From: Candidatus Pacearchaeota archaeon
Lineage (GTDB): Archaea; Nanobdellota; Nanobdellia; Pacearchaeales; DTIR01
Direction: 5' to 3'
Length of the DNA: 64,000 nt
Assembly (NCBI GenBank): GCA_018303805.1
Contig: JAGVXL010000001.1
Coordinates: forward strand, 241,528 to 305,527
Part shown: piece after piece, positions 28,574-38,200 of the stretch
Position numbering within the stretch: position 1 is the first letter of the stretch
Layout of the letters: each line of letters starts with the position of its first letter
Notes under the pieces: generated by a model
The model's database searches: none
The model's input: the letters and a program-made list of their open reading frames with translations, nothing else
Told to the model about the DNA's origin: nothing
Translations under genes and position numbers: made by a program

Positions 28574-28672
28574 AAAGGAAAGTTCACCGCAAAAAGCTCT
28601 TGCTTTTTGGGGCCCCGAAAATCTATAAAGATTTTCGCGGTAAGAAAACCTTGCTTTTGAAAGGAAAGTTCA
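28574..28672 (+). repeat. Two-hairpin element flanked by 13-bp direct repeats
   Basis: AAAGGAAAGTTCA at 28574-28586 and 28660-28672; between them CCGC[AAAAAGC-TCTT-GCTTTTT]GGGGCCC[CGAAAATCT-ATA-AAGATTTTCG]CGG. Confidence 0.7.
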
Positions 28673-28696
28673 TAAGAAAACCTTGGTTGTCTTATA

Positions 28697-29236
28697 ATGA
28701 TTATTACTATTTCTGGGATGCCAGGCAGCGGAAAGAACACTGTTGCAGACATTCTTGCAAAAAAGCTTAAGCTGAAGAGATACAGCGTCGGGAATTACAG
28801 GAGAGGGATGGCAAAAAAACATGGAATGACATTACAGGAATTAAACAAGCTTGGAGAAAAACAGGGCTTTACTGACAAGGAAGCTGATGAATGGCAGAAA
28901 AGGATAGGAAAAAAACAAGGCAATTTCATAATTGACGGCAGGTTAAGCTGGCATTTTATCTCCAACTCCATAAAAATTTTTCTTGATGTCAAGCCGGAAA
29001 TAGGGGCAAAGAGAATCATGCTTGACAACAGGCAGGAAGAAACTGCAAAAACAAATAGGCAGGCAATAAAGATGTGGAAAACAAGGGTTGCGTCAGATAT
29101 CAAACGATACAAGAAATACTACAACCTCAATCCATACAGCAAGAAAAATTATGATTTTGTGCTTGATACTTCCAGCCTTAACATTAAAGAGGCAGCAGGC
29201 AAGGTTCTGGAGTTTATTAAAGCCTGTAAAAAATAA
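28697..29236 (+). CDS. cmk: Cytidylate kinase-like protein
   Basis: MIITISGMPGSGKNTVADILAKKLKLKRYSVGNYRRGMA...IDGRLSW. Confidence 0.8.
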   Translation: MIITISGMPGSGKNTVADILAKKLKLKRYSVGNYRRGMAKKHGMTLQELNKLGEKQGFTDKEADEWQKRIGKKQGNFIIDGRLSWHFISNSIKIFLDVKPEIGAKRIMLDNRQEETAKTNRQAIKMWKTRVASDIKRYKKYYNLNPYSKKNYDFVLDTSSLNIKEAAGKVLEFIKACKK

Positions 29237-29335
29237 AACCTGGGATAATCCTCCTTTTTTCCTGAACCACTCAACTATTGCCCCCGATTACCCACCATAA
29301 AACCAAACAGGTTATTTAAAAGTGCCAAGGATTAT

Positions 29336-29998
29336 TTATTTAATCCATTTGCTAACCCTAAACTTCCTTGCAATTCTGCTCCTGCTTAATCTCTCTCCCT
29401 GCTTCAATAGAAAATAATCAAGATTTTTCAGCTCTGCAGGCGTTATTCCAATAACAGGGATCCTGTGGGCAGGATACAGCTTGTTCTTCAGGACTTTCTT
29501 TTTCCATGCCAAAGGATAGCCGCCGTAAAATTCAACAAATATATTCCAATGGGGGATGTAAAAATCCGGGGTGCAGATGTTACCCCTGAATGGCTTTTTT
29601 GTTATCATCAGTGAAATTGATTCATACAGGCAGGGGATTTTGTTTTCGTAGAGAAAATTTGCTATCTTCTGTTCTCCCTTGCTCCTGACGAGAAATTTCT
29701 GTTTTGTTCTGAGGTGCTTTTTTAATGGGTTTTTTCCATGTTTTAAGAATTCCTTGAAAGCATCAGGGTTTTTCATGAAAAAATTCCTTATTTTCTCGGA
29801 GAATTCTTTTCTCACCCTCTTATCCCTAAATCTCGCATGTTGGGCTTTGCCCAGCTTTTCCCTATAGGCAGGATTTTTGTATGCCTTCACGATTGCATTA
29901 ATCCGTTTCAGCTCAATTTTCCTGCTCTTCCTCAACCTTGCCTGCAATTCCTTTCCAGATTTAACTCTGCCCTTGCTTACAAAGCTGTAGCGCGACAT
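29336..29998 (-). CDS. Putative free-standing endonuclease; paralog of 58790-59857
   Basis: KKHLRTKQKFLVRSKGEQKIANFLYE...TPDFYIPHWNIFVEFYGG...KNKLYPAHRIPVIGITPAEL. Confidence 0.6.
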   Translation of the reverse strand: MSRYSFVSKGRVKSGKELQARLRKSRKIELKRINAIVKAYKNPAYREKLGKAQHARFRDKRVRKEFSEKIRNFFMKNPDAFKEFLKHGKNPLKKHLRTKQKFLVRSKGEQKIANFLYENKIPCLYESISLMITKKPFRGNICTPDFYIPHWNIFVEFYGGYPLAWKKKVLKNKLYPAHRIPVIGITPAELKNLDYFLLKQGERLSRSRIARKFRVSKWIK

Positions 29999-30080
29999 TC
30001 ATCAGGAAGGAAAGGAGGATTTTTAAACTTCTACACATTATAACCGAAAAGCTTAAATATCTCTACCTATTAGGAACGAT

Positions 30081-30185
30081 ATGGAAGAAGATAGTATTGA
30101 AGTGATTTGCAAGAGTAAAAATGAGAATTTGGAAGTAAAGAACTTTGAGATGGGATGCTCAGAGAACTGCCCTTGTTGCACATAA
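30081..30185 (+). CDS. 34-aa Cys-rich peptide, candidate RiPP precursor
   Basis: MEEDSIEVICKSKNENLEVKNFEMGCSENCPCCT; BRE/TATA-like CCGAAAAGCTTAAATATC about 25-30 nt upstream; convergent with rSAM gene, 3-bp gap. Confidence 0.6.
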   Translation: MEEDSIEVICKSKNENLEVKNFEMGCSENCPCCT

Positions 30186-30188
30186 GGG

Positions 30189-31460
30189 TCAGGCGACTCT
30201 AAGTTGTGTAAATCTTTCTGGAAAATTTTGTTTAAGATATAGTTTTATACGTGTTTTTATTATATTCTCCTTTAAATAACATGCGGGTTTATCTAATTTG
30301 ATATTTTTGAGGACAAGAGGGCACCCCCCACAGCAGAGAGGCAAAATCTTGCAAACTCTACACTTATCAATTTTAAGAGGGTCTCTAGCTAACCATTTGT
30401 AATAATTATAAGACATCGTCGCATTACCCCGACTGTCTATTTCTCCATCTAAGAAATTATCTAAAGGTAAAGCAATGCAAGAGTATAATTTTCCTTCTGG
30501 GTCTATTGTATATCCGTTAGCTGTGAGTTGCTTGCAGTATGAAAAAGAATGTGGTAGACCCATACCAAGTGCCATCTTAAATCCTTTATTTACCGCCATC
30601 TGCCATAATTTTGGTAGGAGTTTGATAGATGCAGGATAAGGATAATTACATGCGTTGCGTATGGGCAAAATTATCCCAAAATTAAGTGGCAATTCATTTA
30701 ATTTGACTGCGACAAGTGAATCTAACAATTCTTCAACATGGGAATATGCTCTCTTATCTATATTTATACATACATAAGCACTAATATTTTGTTTTTTAAT
30801 TTCAAGAAGATTTTTTATAATTTGGTCGTATGTCCCTTTACCACTTAGAAACGGCCTATTTCTATCATGTATACTCTTAGGTCCATTTAAGGTTATAGCA
30901 AGGGTTATAGGATACCTCTTTAATTTTTTAATGATCTTGTGGTTAAAAAGTGTGCCATTAGATACTATGCTGACAGAATATCTAATCCTATTTTGTTTAA
31001 TAAATTGATTCATTTTTTCTAAAAAATAGAAAACAATCTCCCCATTTACCATGGGCTCACCACCATAAAATCTCAAAGAAAAACTTTGGCTGTTCTTTGC
31101 TAACACTGTTTTTTTAATGAATTTTATTATACTCTTTGCAGTAGGCTTATCCATAGATTTAGATAATTTTTCGCCTTCATAGCAATATTTGCAATTAAGG
31201 TTACACGAATAGGTTGGAATAACAACAAATTCTAATTCTGTGTTATTGTACTTATAACTTTCAAAAAGAACTTTAAAAATAGTTTTTTCATCAACTCTAT
31301 CTTCGATCATTATCCCCTGATTTTTTAATAAAAAGACATCTTTAGAGAAAAGATTGTCAATTCTTCTGCCTTTTTTGAATATAAGTGAGCCTGTTAGGCA
31401 GTTATAGATTATCAAATTATTTTTATAAGGTATATTTAGATTATAATATGAAGGTTTCAT
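30189..31460 (-). CDS. Radical SAM/SPASM peptide-maturase-like protein
   Basis: CNLNCKYCYEG; GGEP; SPASM GYTIDPEGKLYSC...CRVCKILPLCCGGCPLVLKNIKLDKPAC. Confidence 0.88.
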   Translation of the reverse strand: MKPSYYNLNIPYKNNLIIYNCLTGSLIFKKGRRIDNLFSKDVFLLKNQGIMIEDRVDEKTIFKVLFESYKYNNTELEFVVIPTYSCNLNCKYCYEGEKLSKSMDKPTAKSIIKFIKKTVLAKNSQSFSLRFYGGEPMVNGEIVFYFLEKMNQFIKQNRIRYSVSIVSNGTLFNHKIIKKLKRYPITLAITLNGPKSIHDRNRPFLSGKGTYDQIIKNLLEIKKQNISAYVCINIDKRAYSHVEELLDSLVAVKLNELPLNFGIILPIRNACNYPYPASIKLLPKLWQMAVNKGFKMALGMGLPHSFSYCKQLTANGYTIDPEGKLYSCIALPLDNFLDGEIDSRGNATMSYNYYKWLARDPLKIDKCRVCKILPLCCGGCPLVLKNIKLDKPACYLKENIIKTRIKLYLKQNFPERFTQLRVA

Positions 31461-31461
31461 T

Positions 31462-32892
31462 TTATACCTTAGTTAATTTGGGTCCATCTGAAGTGTCACT
31501 GATTTGATAGCCTTTGTTTTTTATTTGTGTTCTTACTTCATCAGCTTTTTTCCAGTTACCAGATTTTCTATATAACTCTCTTTCATCAATAAGTCTTTTA
31601 ATATCCCGAGATAGATCTCCTAAAAATCTAGAGGTAGTCTCTGTCAAGTCAAGAGCTAACACTTTATCAAAATCTTTAATTAAATCATATTTTTCTTTGT
31701 TTCCTATCCCCTTTTCAGCCATTAGATTCCACAATGTAGCCAAAGCTTCGGGCATGTTAAGATCATAACTTATATTTTCAGTGAATTCTTTTTTATACGA
31801 GTCTATTAATTTATGATTAGTTTTGCTAAATTGGTCTCCTTGAATAATTGAAACAAGATTCTTTAGTCTTTCATAAGCATTTTTTGCAGATTGGAGGTTT
31901 TTCATGCTAAATACTAGGGGTTTTCTATAACTGGCTGTAAGGCAGAAATATCTATAGGCAAGAGGGTCAAAACCTTGTTTTTCTAAATCGTTTATGGTTA
32001 GAAAATTTCTTTCTGATTTGCCCATTTTCCCTTCTTTTAATATTAAAAATTCCCCATGAAGCCAATAATTCACAAATTTACTGCCTGTAGAAGCCTCTGA
32101 CTGAGCTATTTCGTTAGTATGATGAACTGGGATGTGGTCTGTTCCTCCACAATGGACGTCAAAATGTTTACCAAGATACTTCATAGACATTGCTGAACAT
32201 TCAATATGCCAGCCCGGAAAGCCCTTGCCCCATGGACTGTCCCATTCCATTTGCCTTTTTTTGTCTGTTGGAGAAAATTTCCACAAAGCAAAATCGGTAG
32301 GGGAGTTTTTTTCACCCATCTCTATTCTTTTGCCTGCCTTTAATTTTTCTATTCTTAGCTTAGCTAATTTTCCATAATCTTTTAATTTCGAGGTATCAAA
32401 GTAGATACCCTCGCTTGTTTTGTAAGTATATCCTTTACCTTCTAATCCCCTAATTAATTCTATCTGTTCTTTTATGTGGTCTGTAGCCTTACATATTATA
32501 TCTGGTTTTTTTATATTCAATTTTTTCTCATCTACAAGAAAGGCTTTTGTGTAAAATTCTGCTATATCCCATATAGACTTTCCTTCCCTTTTTGCGCCTA
32601 TCTCCATCTTGTCTTCACCAGTATCGGCATCGCTTGTTAAATGCCCCACATCAGTTATATTCATCACATGTTTCACTTTGTAGCCATTATATTCCAAGAC
32701 CTTCTTCAAAACATCCTCAAAAATGTAAGTTCTTAGGTTGCCTATATGTGCATAATTATATACCGTAGGCCCACAACAATACATCTTAACATTTGGGGGG
32801 TTAATTGGCTTGAATTCTTCGAATCTTCTTCCTAAGGTATTAAAAAATACTATTTTGTTCTCCATTTTACCTAATACAGTCTCCAAGCTCAT
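31462..32892 (-). CDS. cysS: Cysteinyl-tRNA synthetase
   Basis: [63 protein letters not shown]. Confidence 0.95.
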   Translation of the reverse strand: MSLETVLGKMENKIVFFNTLGRRFEEFKPINPPNVKMYCCGPTVYNYAHIGNLRTYIFEDVLKKVLEYNGYKVKHVMNITDVGHLTSDADTGEDKMEIGAKREGKSIWDIAEFYTKAFLVDEKKLNIKKPDIICKATDHIKEQIELIRGLEGKGYTYKTSEGIYFDTSKLKDYGKLAKLRIEKLKAGKRIEMGEKNSPTDFALWKFSPTDKKRQMEWDSPWGKGFPGWHIECSAMSMKYLGKHFDVHCGGTDHIPVHHTNEIAQSEASTGSKFVNYWLHGEFLILKEGKMGKSERNFLTINDLEKQGFDPLAYRYFCLTASYRKPLVFSMKNLQSAKNAYERLKNLVSIIQGDQFSKTNHKLIDSYKKEFTENISYDLNMPEALATLWNLMAEKGIGNKEKYDLIKDFDKVLALDLTETTSRFLGDLSRDIKRLIDERELYRKSGNWKKADEVRTQIKNKGYQISDTSDGPKLTKV

Positions 32893-33018
32893 TTTTATCT
32901 TTTACTATTCTAATTTTTTATATATCTATACCCTTTGTTTAAAAAGCAGGTCTTAATAAACCCTTCTATTATTACTCCTTAAGAATAGTATCAAATAGAA
33001 AGATTTAAATATCCTTTA

Positions 33019-33231
33019 TTGTTAATAATAACAATTAAAATGCCAGACATAACACATCTTTATGAGTGGATTCCAAAGGGCTTTGGGATAACCATAGAAG
33101 AAGATGTAGACCACTTGCTGTATGTGAAGCATAATGGAAAAACCAAGGGAACATTTAACCAGATGAATTTTACTGAGGAAATATTAAAAGAGCATGTTAA
33201 GAAGTTAAATCTTGAAGGAGTTATAAAGTAA
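33019..33231 (+). CDS. Small hypothetical protein
   Basis: ORF with upstream TATA-like sequence. Confidence 0.4.
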   Translation: MLIITIKMPDITHLYEWIPKGFGITIEEDVDHLLYVKHNGKTKGTFNQMNFTEEILKEHVKKLNLEGVIK

Positions 33232-33240
33232 ACTTGAAAA

Positions 33241-33921
33241 ATGGCACAAAATATTGAGAACAAATTAAGCAATGAGAATAAAGTTGAGGGGATATTGAAG
33301 GTAGGCAGGCATCTCAGGGAAATCCAAAGAAGGGGCGCAAGTTCAGGCATCTCAGGTGACAGGCAGGATAATCAGAACAATCAGGGCAATTCAAATTCTA
33401 ACCATCAAAATCCTTTTTACAGCAAGTTCAGGAGAGGCGCAGGAGCCTTTCTTTTAGGGGTGAGTTTGATAGGGGGTGGTTTGGGGTTGATTTCAACTAA
33501 TAAAGGATATTGTCAAGAAGTAAACGAACAAAAAATTGAAGATTCTGTCACCTCAAACCTTACGCAAGAATATGACCATCAGGAGATATGGAACAATAGG
33601 ATTGATGATGATGTGTACAAGGGCAATGTTGCCTTTACTTCATATATTGGAAGCGGAACAAGCAGACAGACAGAATTATTCGCTGGGAAGATGGATGATG
33701 ATGGAAATGTCAAGGATATAAAAAGGCTGACACATACACAAGAATGTGAAATAGGCCCAATTTTCACAGATACTCTGAGGATAGATTACGGAAGGGCTAA
33801 ATCAACTTTGATAAAAGATATGGAGTTAGATAAGTGGTTTCGCATTAATAAAGACGGAACCAATATCCAGCCAATTGATTTTATGACATGGCTAGGGGAA
33901 TACAGCAGAAACCACCGTTAA
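33241..33921 (+). CDS. Hypothetical protein with one TM segment
   Basis: Asn/Gln-rich N-terminus then GAGAFLLGVSLIGGGLGLI. Confidence 0.45.
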   Translation: MAQNIENKLSNENKVEGILKVGRHLREIQRRGASSGISGDRQDNQNNQGNSNSNHQNPFYSKFRRGAGAFLLGVSLIGGGLGLISTNKGYCQEVNEQKIEDSVTSNLTQEYDHQEIWNNRIDDDVYKGNVAFTSYIGSGTSRQTELFAGKMDDDGNVKDIKRLTHTQECEIGPIFTDTLRIDYGRAKSTLIKDMELDKWFRINKDGTNIQPIDFMTWLGEYSRNHR

Positions 33922-33947
33922 AACACATTTGTCTTCTCACTTGCCTT

Positions 33948-33998
33948 AACATCATACGCATTAACCTGCATGCTGCACTCTGAAGGTGCAGGCATGTT
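33948..33998 (-). repeat. Left copy of 51-bp direct repeat; duplicate of the 3' end of the 35222-38914 gene
   Basis: aacatcatacgcattaacctgcatgctgcactctgaaggtgcaggcatgtt vs 35234-35284, two mismatches. Confidence 0.9.
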
Positions 33999-34085
33999 AG
34001 CAAACTTTCCCTATTATCAAATTGCCTAATAAAATATATTTTATAGTATAGATAAATTTATATATAGTTATATACAAAATTATAT

Positions 34086-34598
34086 ATGGTTATCGAAGAC
34101 ATAATACCAACTCTGCCAAAAAAGAAAGAGGGGATTGAGAATGCATATAAGAATTGTTGCAAAAATAAAAAATTCATTCCTGTAAAAAAAGATAATTTTT
34201 CTGTTTACTTAGAAAAAGCAAAAAGCGATTTATCAAACACAAAAACTGATTTTGGAAATCAGGCATGGGACGGGGTTATAATCAAATGCTATTATGCTAT
34301 ACATCATGCAATCAACGCCTTGCTTGTCAAATCACAAGGATTTTATTCAAAAGACCATATATGCGCAATATTAGCATTAAATTATCTTAAATTGATATCA
34401 GAAAGTTTCTATAAAAAATTAAGAGAGATAAATACAAAATTCTCGGATTTTACTGGTTTTGAGATAAGCTATTCATTGAGAAAATTAAGCCAGTATGATG
34501 TCCTAAAGTGGAAATCGATAAACAAAAAAGACGCTGAACAAATATACTCTCTGGCAAAAGAACTTATTTTATTTGTTGAAGTGGAGTGCTACAAATGA
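34086..34598 (+). CDS. HEPN-domain protein
   Basis: VYLEKAKSDLSNTK...AWDGVIIKCYYAIHHAINALLVKSQGFYSKDH, four-helix HEPN pattern. Confidence 0.75.
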   Translation: MVIEDIIPTLPKKKEGIENAYKNCCKNKKFIPVKKDNFSVYLEKAKSDLSNTKTDFGNQAWDGVIIKCYYAIHHAINALLVKSQGFYSKDHICAILALNYLKLISESFYKKLREINTKFSDFTGFEISYSLRKLSQYDVLKWKSINKKDAEQIYSLAKELILFVEVECYK

Positions 34599-35206
34599 TA
34601 TTCCCAACATCTAAAGCAGAATACAAAATAATCAAGGAGATATATGAAAATCCTGGGATAAATATCTCGACATTGTTAAAAAAAACAAGAACTTCCCCCC
34701 AAGCAGGATACAAGTATATAAAAGAACTATTAAAGGCACAAATTATAAAAGAGGCAAAAGAAGGAGAGAAGCCTATTCTCAGGCGTTTCTATCCAAATTT
34801 CTCAGAAGTAGGAAAATTAATTTTTGCATTGATTGAAGAAAACAAAAAGCAGGATTTCTTGAATATTCATCCTATATTCAAAGGTGCAATAATTCAGTTT
34901 GAAAAAGAAATAATTGATCAGGTTGACTGTGTACTTATTTTTGGTTCATTCGCCAGAAAAAGTGAAACTAAAGAAAGCGATGTTGATATGCTTGTTCTTG
35001 GCAAAAAAGAAATCAAGAAATATATAGAGAAATTGACAGAGCGTGCTTTTATCACTATAAGAAATAAGATTTCATTAAGATTTAATAAAACCAAAGATTT
35101 CATTAAAAAAATTGAGAATAATGACTCTTTTGCAGTTCAGATACAAAAGGAGCATGTTGTTACAGTAAATGCCAAAAAATGGGTTGAAATAGTTTCAGAA
35201 TTATAA
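34595..35206 (+). CDS. wHTH-MNT nucleotidyltransferase
   Basis: CVLIFGSFARKSETKESDVDMLVLGKK (GSxxRxxxxxxSDxD) plus N-terminal wHTH. Confidence 0.85.
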   Translation: MIFPTSKAEYKIIKEIYENPGINISTLLKKTRTSPQAGYKYIKELLKAQIIKEAKEGEKPILRRFYPNFSEVGKLIFALIEENKKQDFLNIHPIFKGAIIQFEKEIIDQVDCVLIFGSFARKSETKESDVDMLVLGKKEIKKYIEKLTERAFITIRNKISLRFNKTKDFIKKIENNDSFAVQIQKEHVVTVNAKKWVEIVSEL

Positions 35207-35221
35207 ATCTAAATAAAAAAT

Positions 35222-38200
35222 TCAACCTGTTGGAACATCATACGCGTTTACCTGCATGCTGCACTCTGAAGGTGCAGGCATGTTTCCATAAATATCCCTG
35301 CACTTGATATAGTAAGTTATGTCTGTTCTCCAGTCTGCTGTGTGCTCTGTTGATGTTGTGAAAGGCATTTCAGTAGCAGCAGTAAAGTCAAACTTACAAT
35401 CTTTAATGCTGTATCTGCACTCACTCTCTTCATCAGTTATTATTTTAAGCATGCCTGCATCCTGGTAGACCCTGACAATCAAAGGTGCAGTCCTGTCAAC
35501 TTCTGTCTTGAAGCTGGTTATTGCCTTATCTGTATTGCCCCCTAAATCTCTGCATAGCACATAATAGGTATTGTTTTCTGCTGCATACAAATCTAACTTT
35601 TGTTCATGTATGCTGCTTCCAGTTGTAAAGAATTCTACCATTGCATTTTCATAACCTGCAGGAGAGAAATAGCAAGACGCATCTCCATTATTGTAGCCAT
35701 TTGAAGTCTCAATCTTTAATGTAACAGGAACTGGCTCTGAGCCATACTTGATAGTTCCATTTGGCTCAATCTTTGTTATGTTAAGAGGAATTGTCCCTTT
35801 TAATGTGAAAACATAACTTTCCTTGTTCACATTCCTGTCACTTTCATTAGCAGTTCCAATAAGCCAAGGCTGGTCTCTGCACCTGAAATAAAATTTATTT
35901 TCAACTTTGTCCTGTATCTTCGTTAAAGTTGTTGAACATTTGTAAGTCATATCCCATTCCATTTGCTCAAGTGAGGAAGAACAAGCAAATGTGCTGTTCA
36001 TATTTGAATAGTCCTGGTCTGTCTTGCTCCACTTGCATTCTGCTGGCTCGTTCAAATAAACATCTAAATCAGAATTTTTAGTGCCATAGGCGACAGGAGC
36101 GCCATTCTCAATGCCTGTTCTCATAACTGTTGCAGGAGTTGTATCAGGGCCAGGGTCAACGCAGAATTGCATTGCCATCTCCCCAAGATTCCAGTTTCCA
36201 TTTCCATCCCTGCATCTTGCATAAAGCGTATACTTTCCATCATTCTTAAGTTCAGGGCTTTCAAGCTGTGCATTGATATGTGCAGGAGCAGGCAGGCTCA
36301 TCTGCATGCTGTGATTATACATATACAGATTATCGCCAAAGAAGAACTGCATGTCATCAAACTTAGATGTGTGATTTGTGTCAACCTTGCATTGCGCAGG
36401 CTCATTTGTCTCTATGCCAAATGTCAAAGGTGTAAATGCCTTGATACAGCCATCTTGTGCGCCCTGCCTAATAATATTCCAGCAACCAGGTCCTGGAGGG
36501 CATGGCTTAACGCTTTGATAAGAATGGTCTTTTGTAAGCACGCCATCCCATGGCTTTATAGTCGGAGCATTTGTATCATCTTTATTGAGCCATGCGCAGA
36601 TATCCTTGCCAGTTCCCTCATTCAACAAACTGCATCCAGTGCCCAAGCTCTCACACCTGTACTTGCTGCACGGCTTCATTGGCCCGCCAAGAGGTGCCTT
36701 ATTGCATTTTTCGCAATCCTCTCCGCCTGTTGGTGGCTGCCAAGGCATACAAGTAAAGGTTACGGTTTCAGTTCTTGTTGAACCTATCTTCATAACTTTA
36801 AGGATTATTGCAACTATAATCATTGCAACAACCGCCCAAATAAGAGGGCCGAACCATGGCCCTTTCGGACCTAAAAGAAGCCACTTACCTGTTGCTCCTC
36901 CAAAACCTTTAACAAATCCTGCCATGGATGTCAAAGCAGCAGTACTAACGCCCGTCATTGTTACGGTATTAGCAGCTTCGCCTTTCAGACCAAACATTTG
37001 ATTTATTAGAATTGATGTCAAATAAGCACCTGCTACATTAACTGCAAGATTAGCAAAGCCACCTTGTTGGGCGTTTATTGTTAACCATTGATTTAATGTT
37101 AATTCTTTACCTGGAGCATATCCTAATTTCAAACCTTTAAGACTAGTAACTCCCTTTTGCGTCCCTCCAAAGAATTTAGCAGCTTCTAATGCTGTCTCTC
37201 CAGAAACAGGTATGAAATGGAAACTATTAAATAATATCCCTACACCAATGGCAACACCCCCAGCAAATAAAATCCCGCCAAACTGCCCCATGCCAGCATC
37301 CTGATTGCTGACGTTCTTGTCTGGCTCGTTCTGCGTTCCAGAAATTTGATAACCATCATCTGTGAACTTTCCTGCAATATTATACTTGCCACCGCAATCA
37401 CCCAGGCTTGTGCAGAATTTACTAATTGCATTTATCCAATTCTTCTCCTTGCATTCGCAATTTTGTATGCATTTCCATCCGCTCTTTAATGTCTTTTGAT
37501 AAATAACAGTGCATGATTGTGTTGCCATGCTGCAATAAGTATTAGCAGATAAACCCCCGCCCTCTGTCTTTAAATTAAATCCCGGTGGAAAGTTAGGCAC
37601 ACACATCTTTGATTTTGTTGCAACAGTGTTTAATTCCATATACATGCAGTCATTATTATCCTTGCATGCCTTCTCAACATTCGGCTTTGTATTATAATCA
37701 AAGCACATCTTCCATGCATTTGCACGGCACATTGCCTCTGTAAAATTGCCAGAGCCTTCAACTTTAACACTATCCTGAACACAAATTGCCTGCCTGTAAT
37801 CATCGCAGGGCTCAACCTTTTCCTCACCCTGCACACAAAGATTTCTCCAATGCCTTGAGCCAGGCGCATCTCTTCCCTTGCCAACCAACCCATCAAAAAC
37901 GCACCAGCTCTCACCATGCTTGTAATCATTGCCATTTGAGGTTTTATAACAATTCAAGTCCCTGCAAATATAATCTCCTGAAGCTGGGCGCGGCTCAACT
38001 CCTGTTCTTGCCTTTCCGCACATTGAGCCAAGATAATACTGGCAGTTCCCGCAGGAAGGATCTTTTGCATTATTCTCATTAGGGTCACAGGATTTTTCCT
38101 TGCTCAAAATCTTCCCAAAATTATAGCTTCTCGTCTTGTCTGAATCATAAATATTCTCGGCATTGCCGCATGAATCAAACCAATATACTTCATCCTTGCC

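Noticed and set aside
31462-32892. CysRS as a truncated or MshC-like paralog
   Set aside because: HIGH, KMSKS-like and zinc-ligand motifs and full length are present, so it reads as a complete CysRS.
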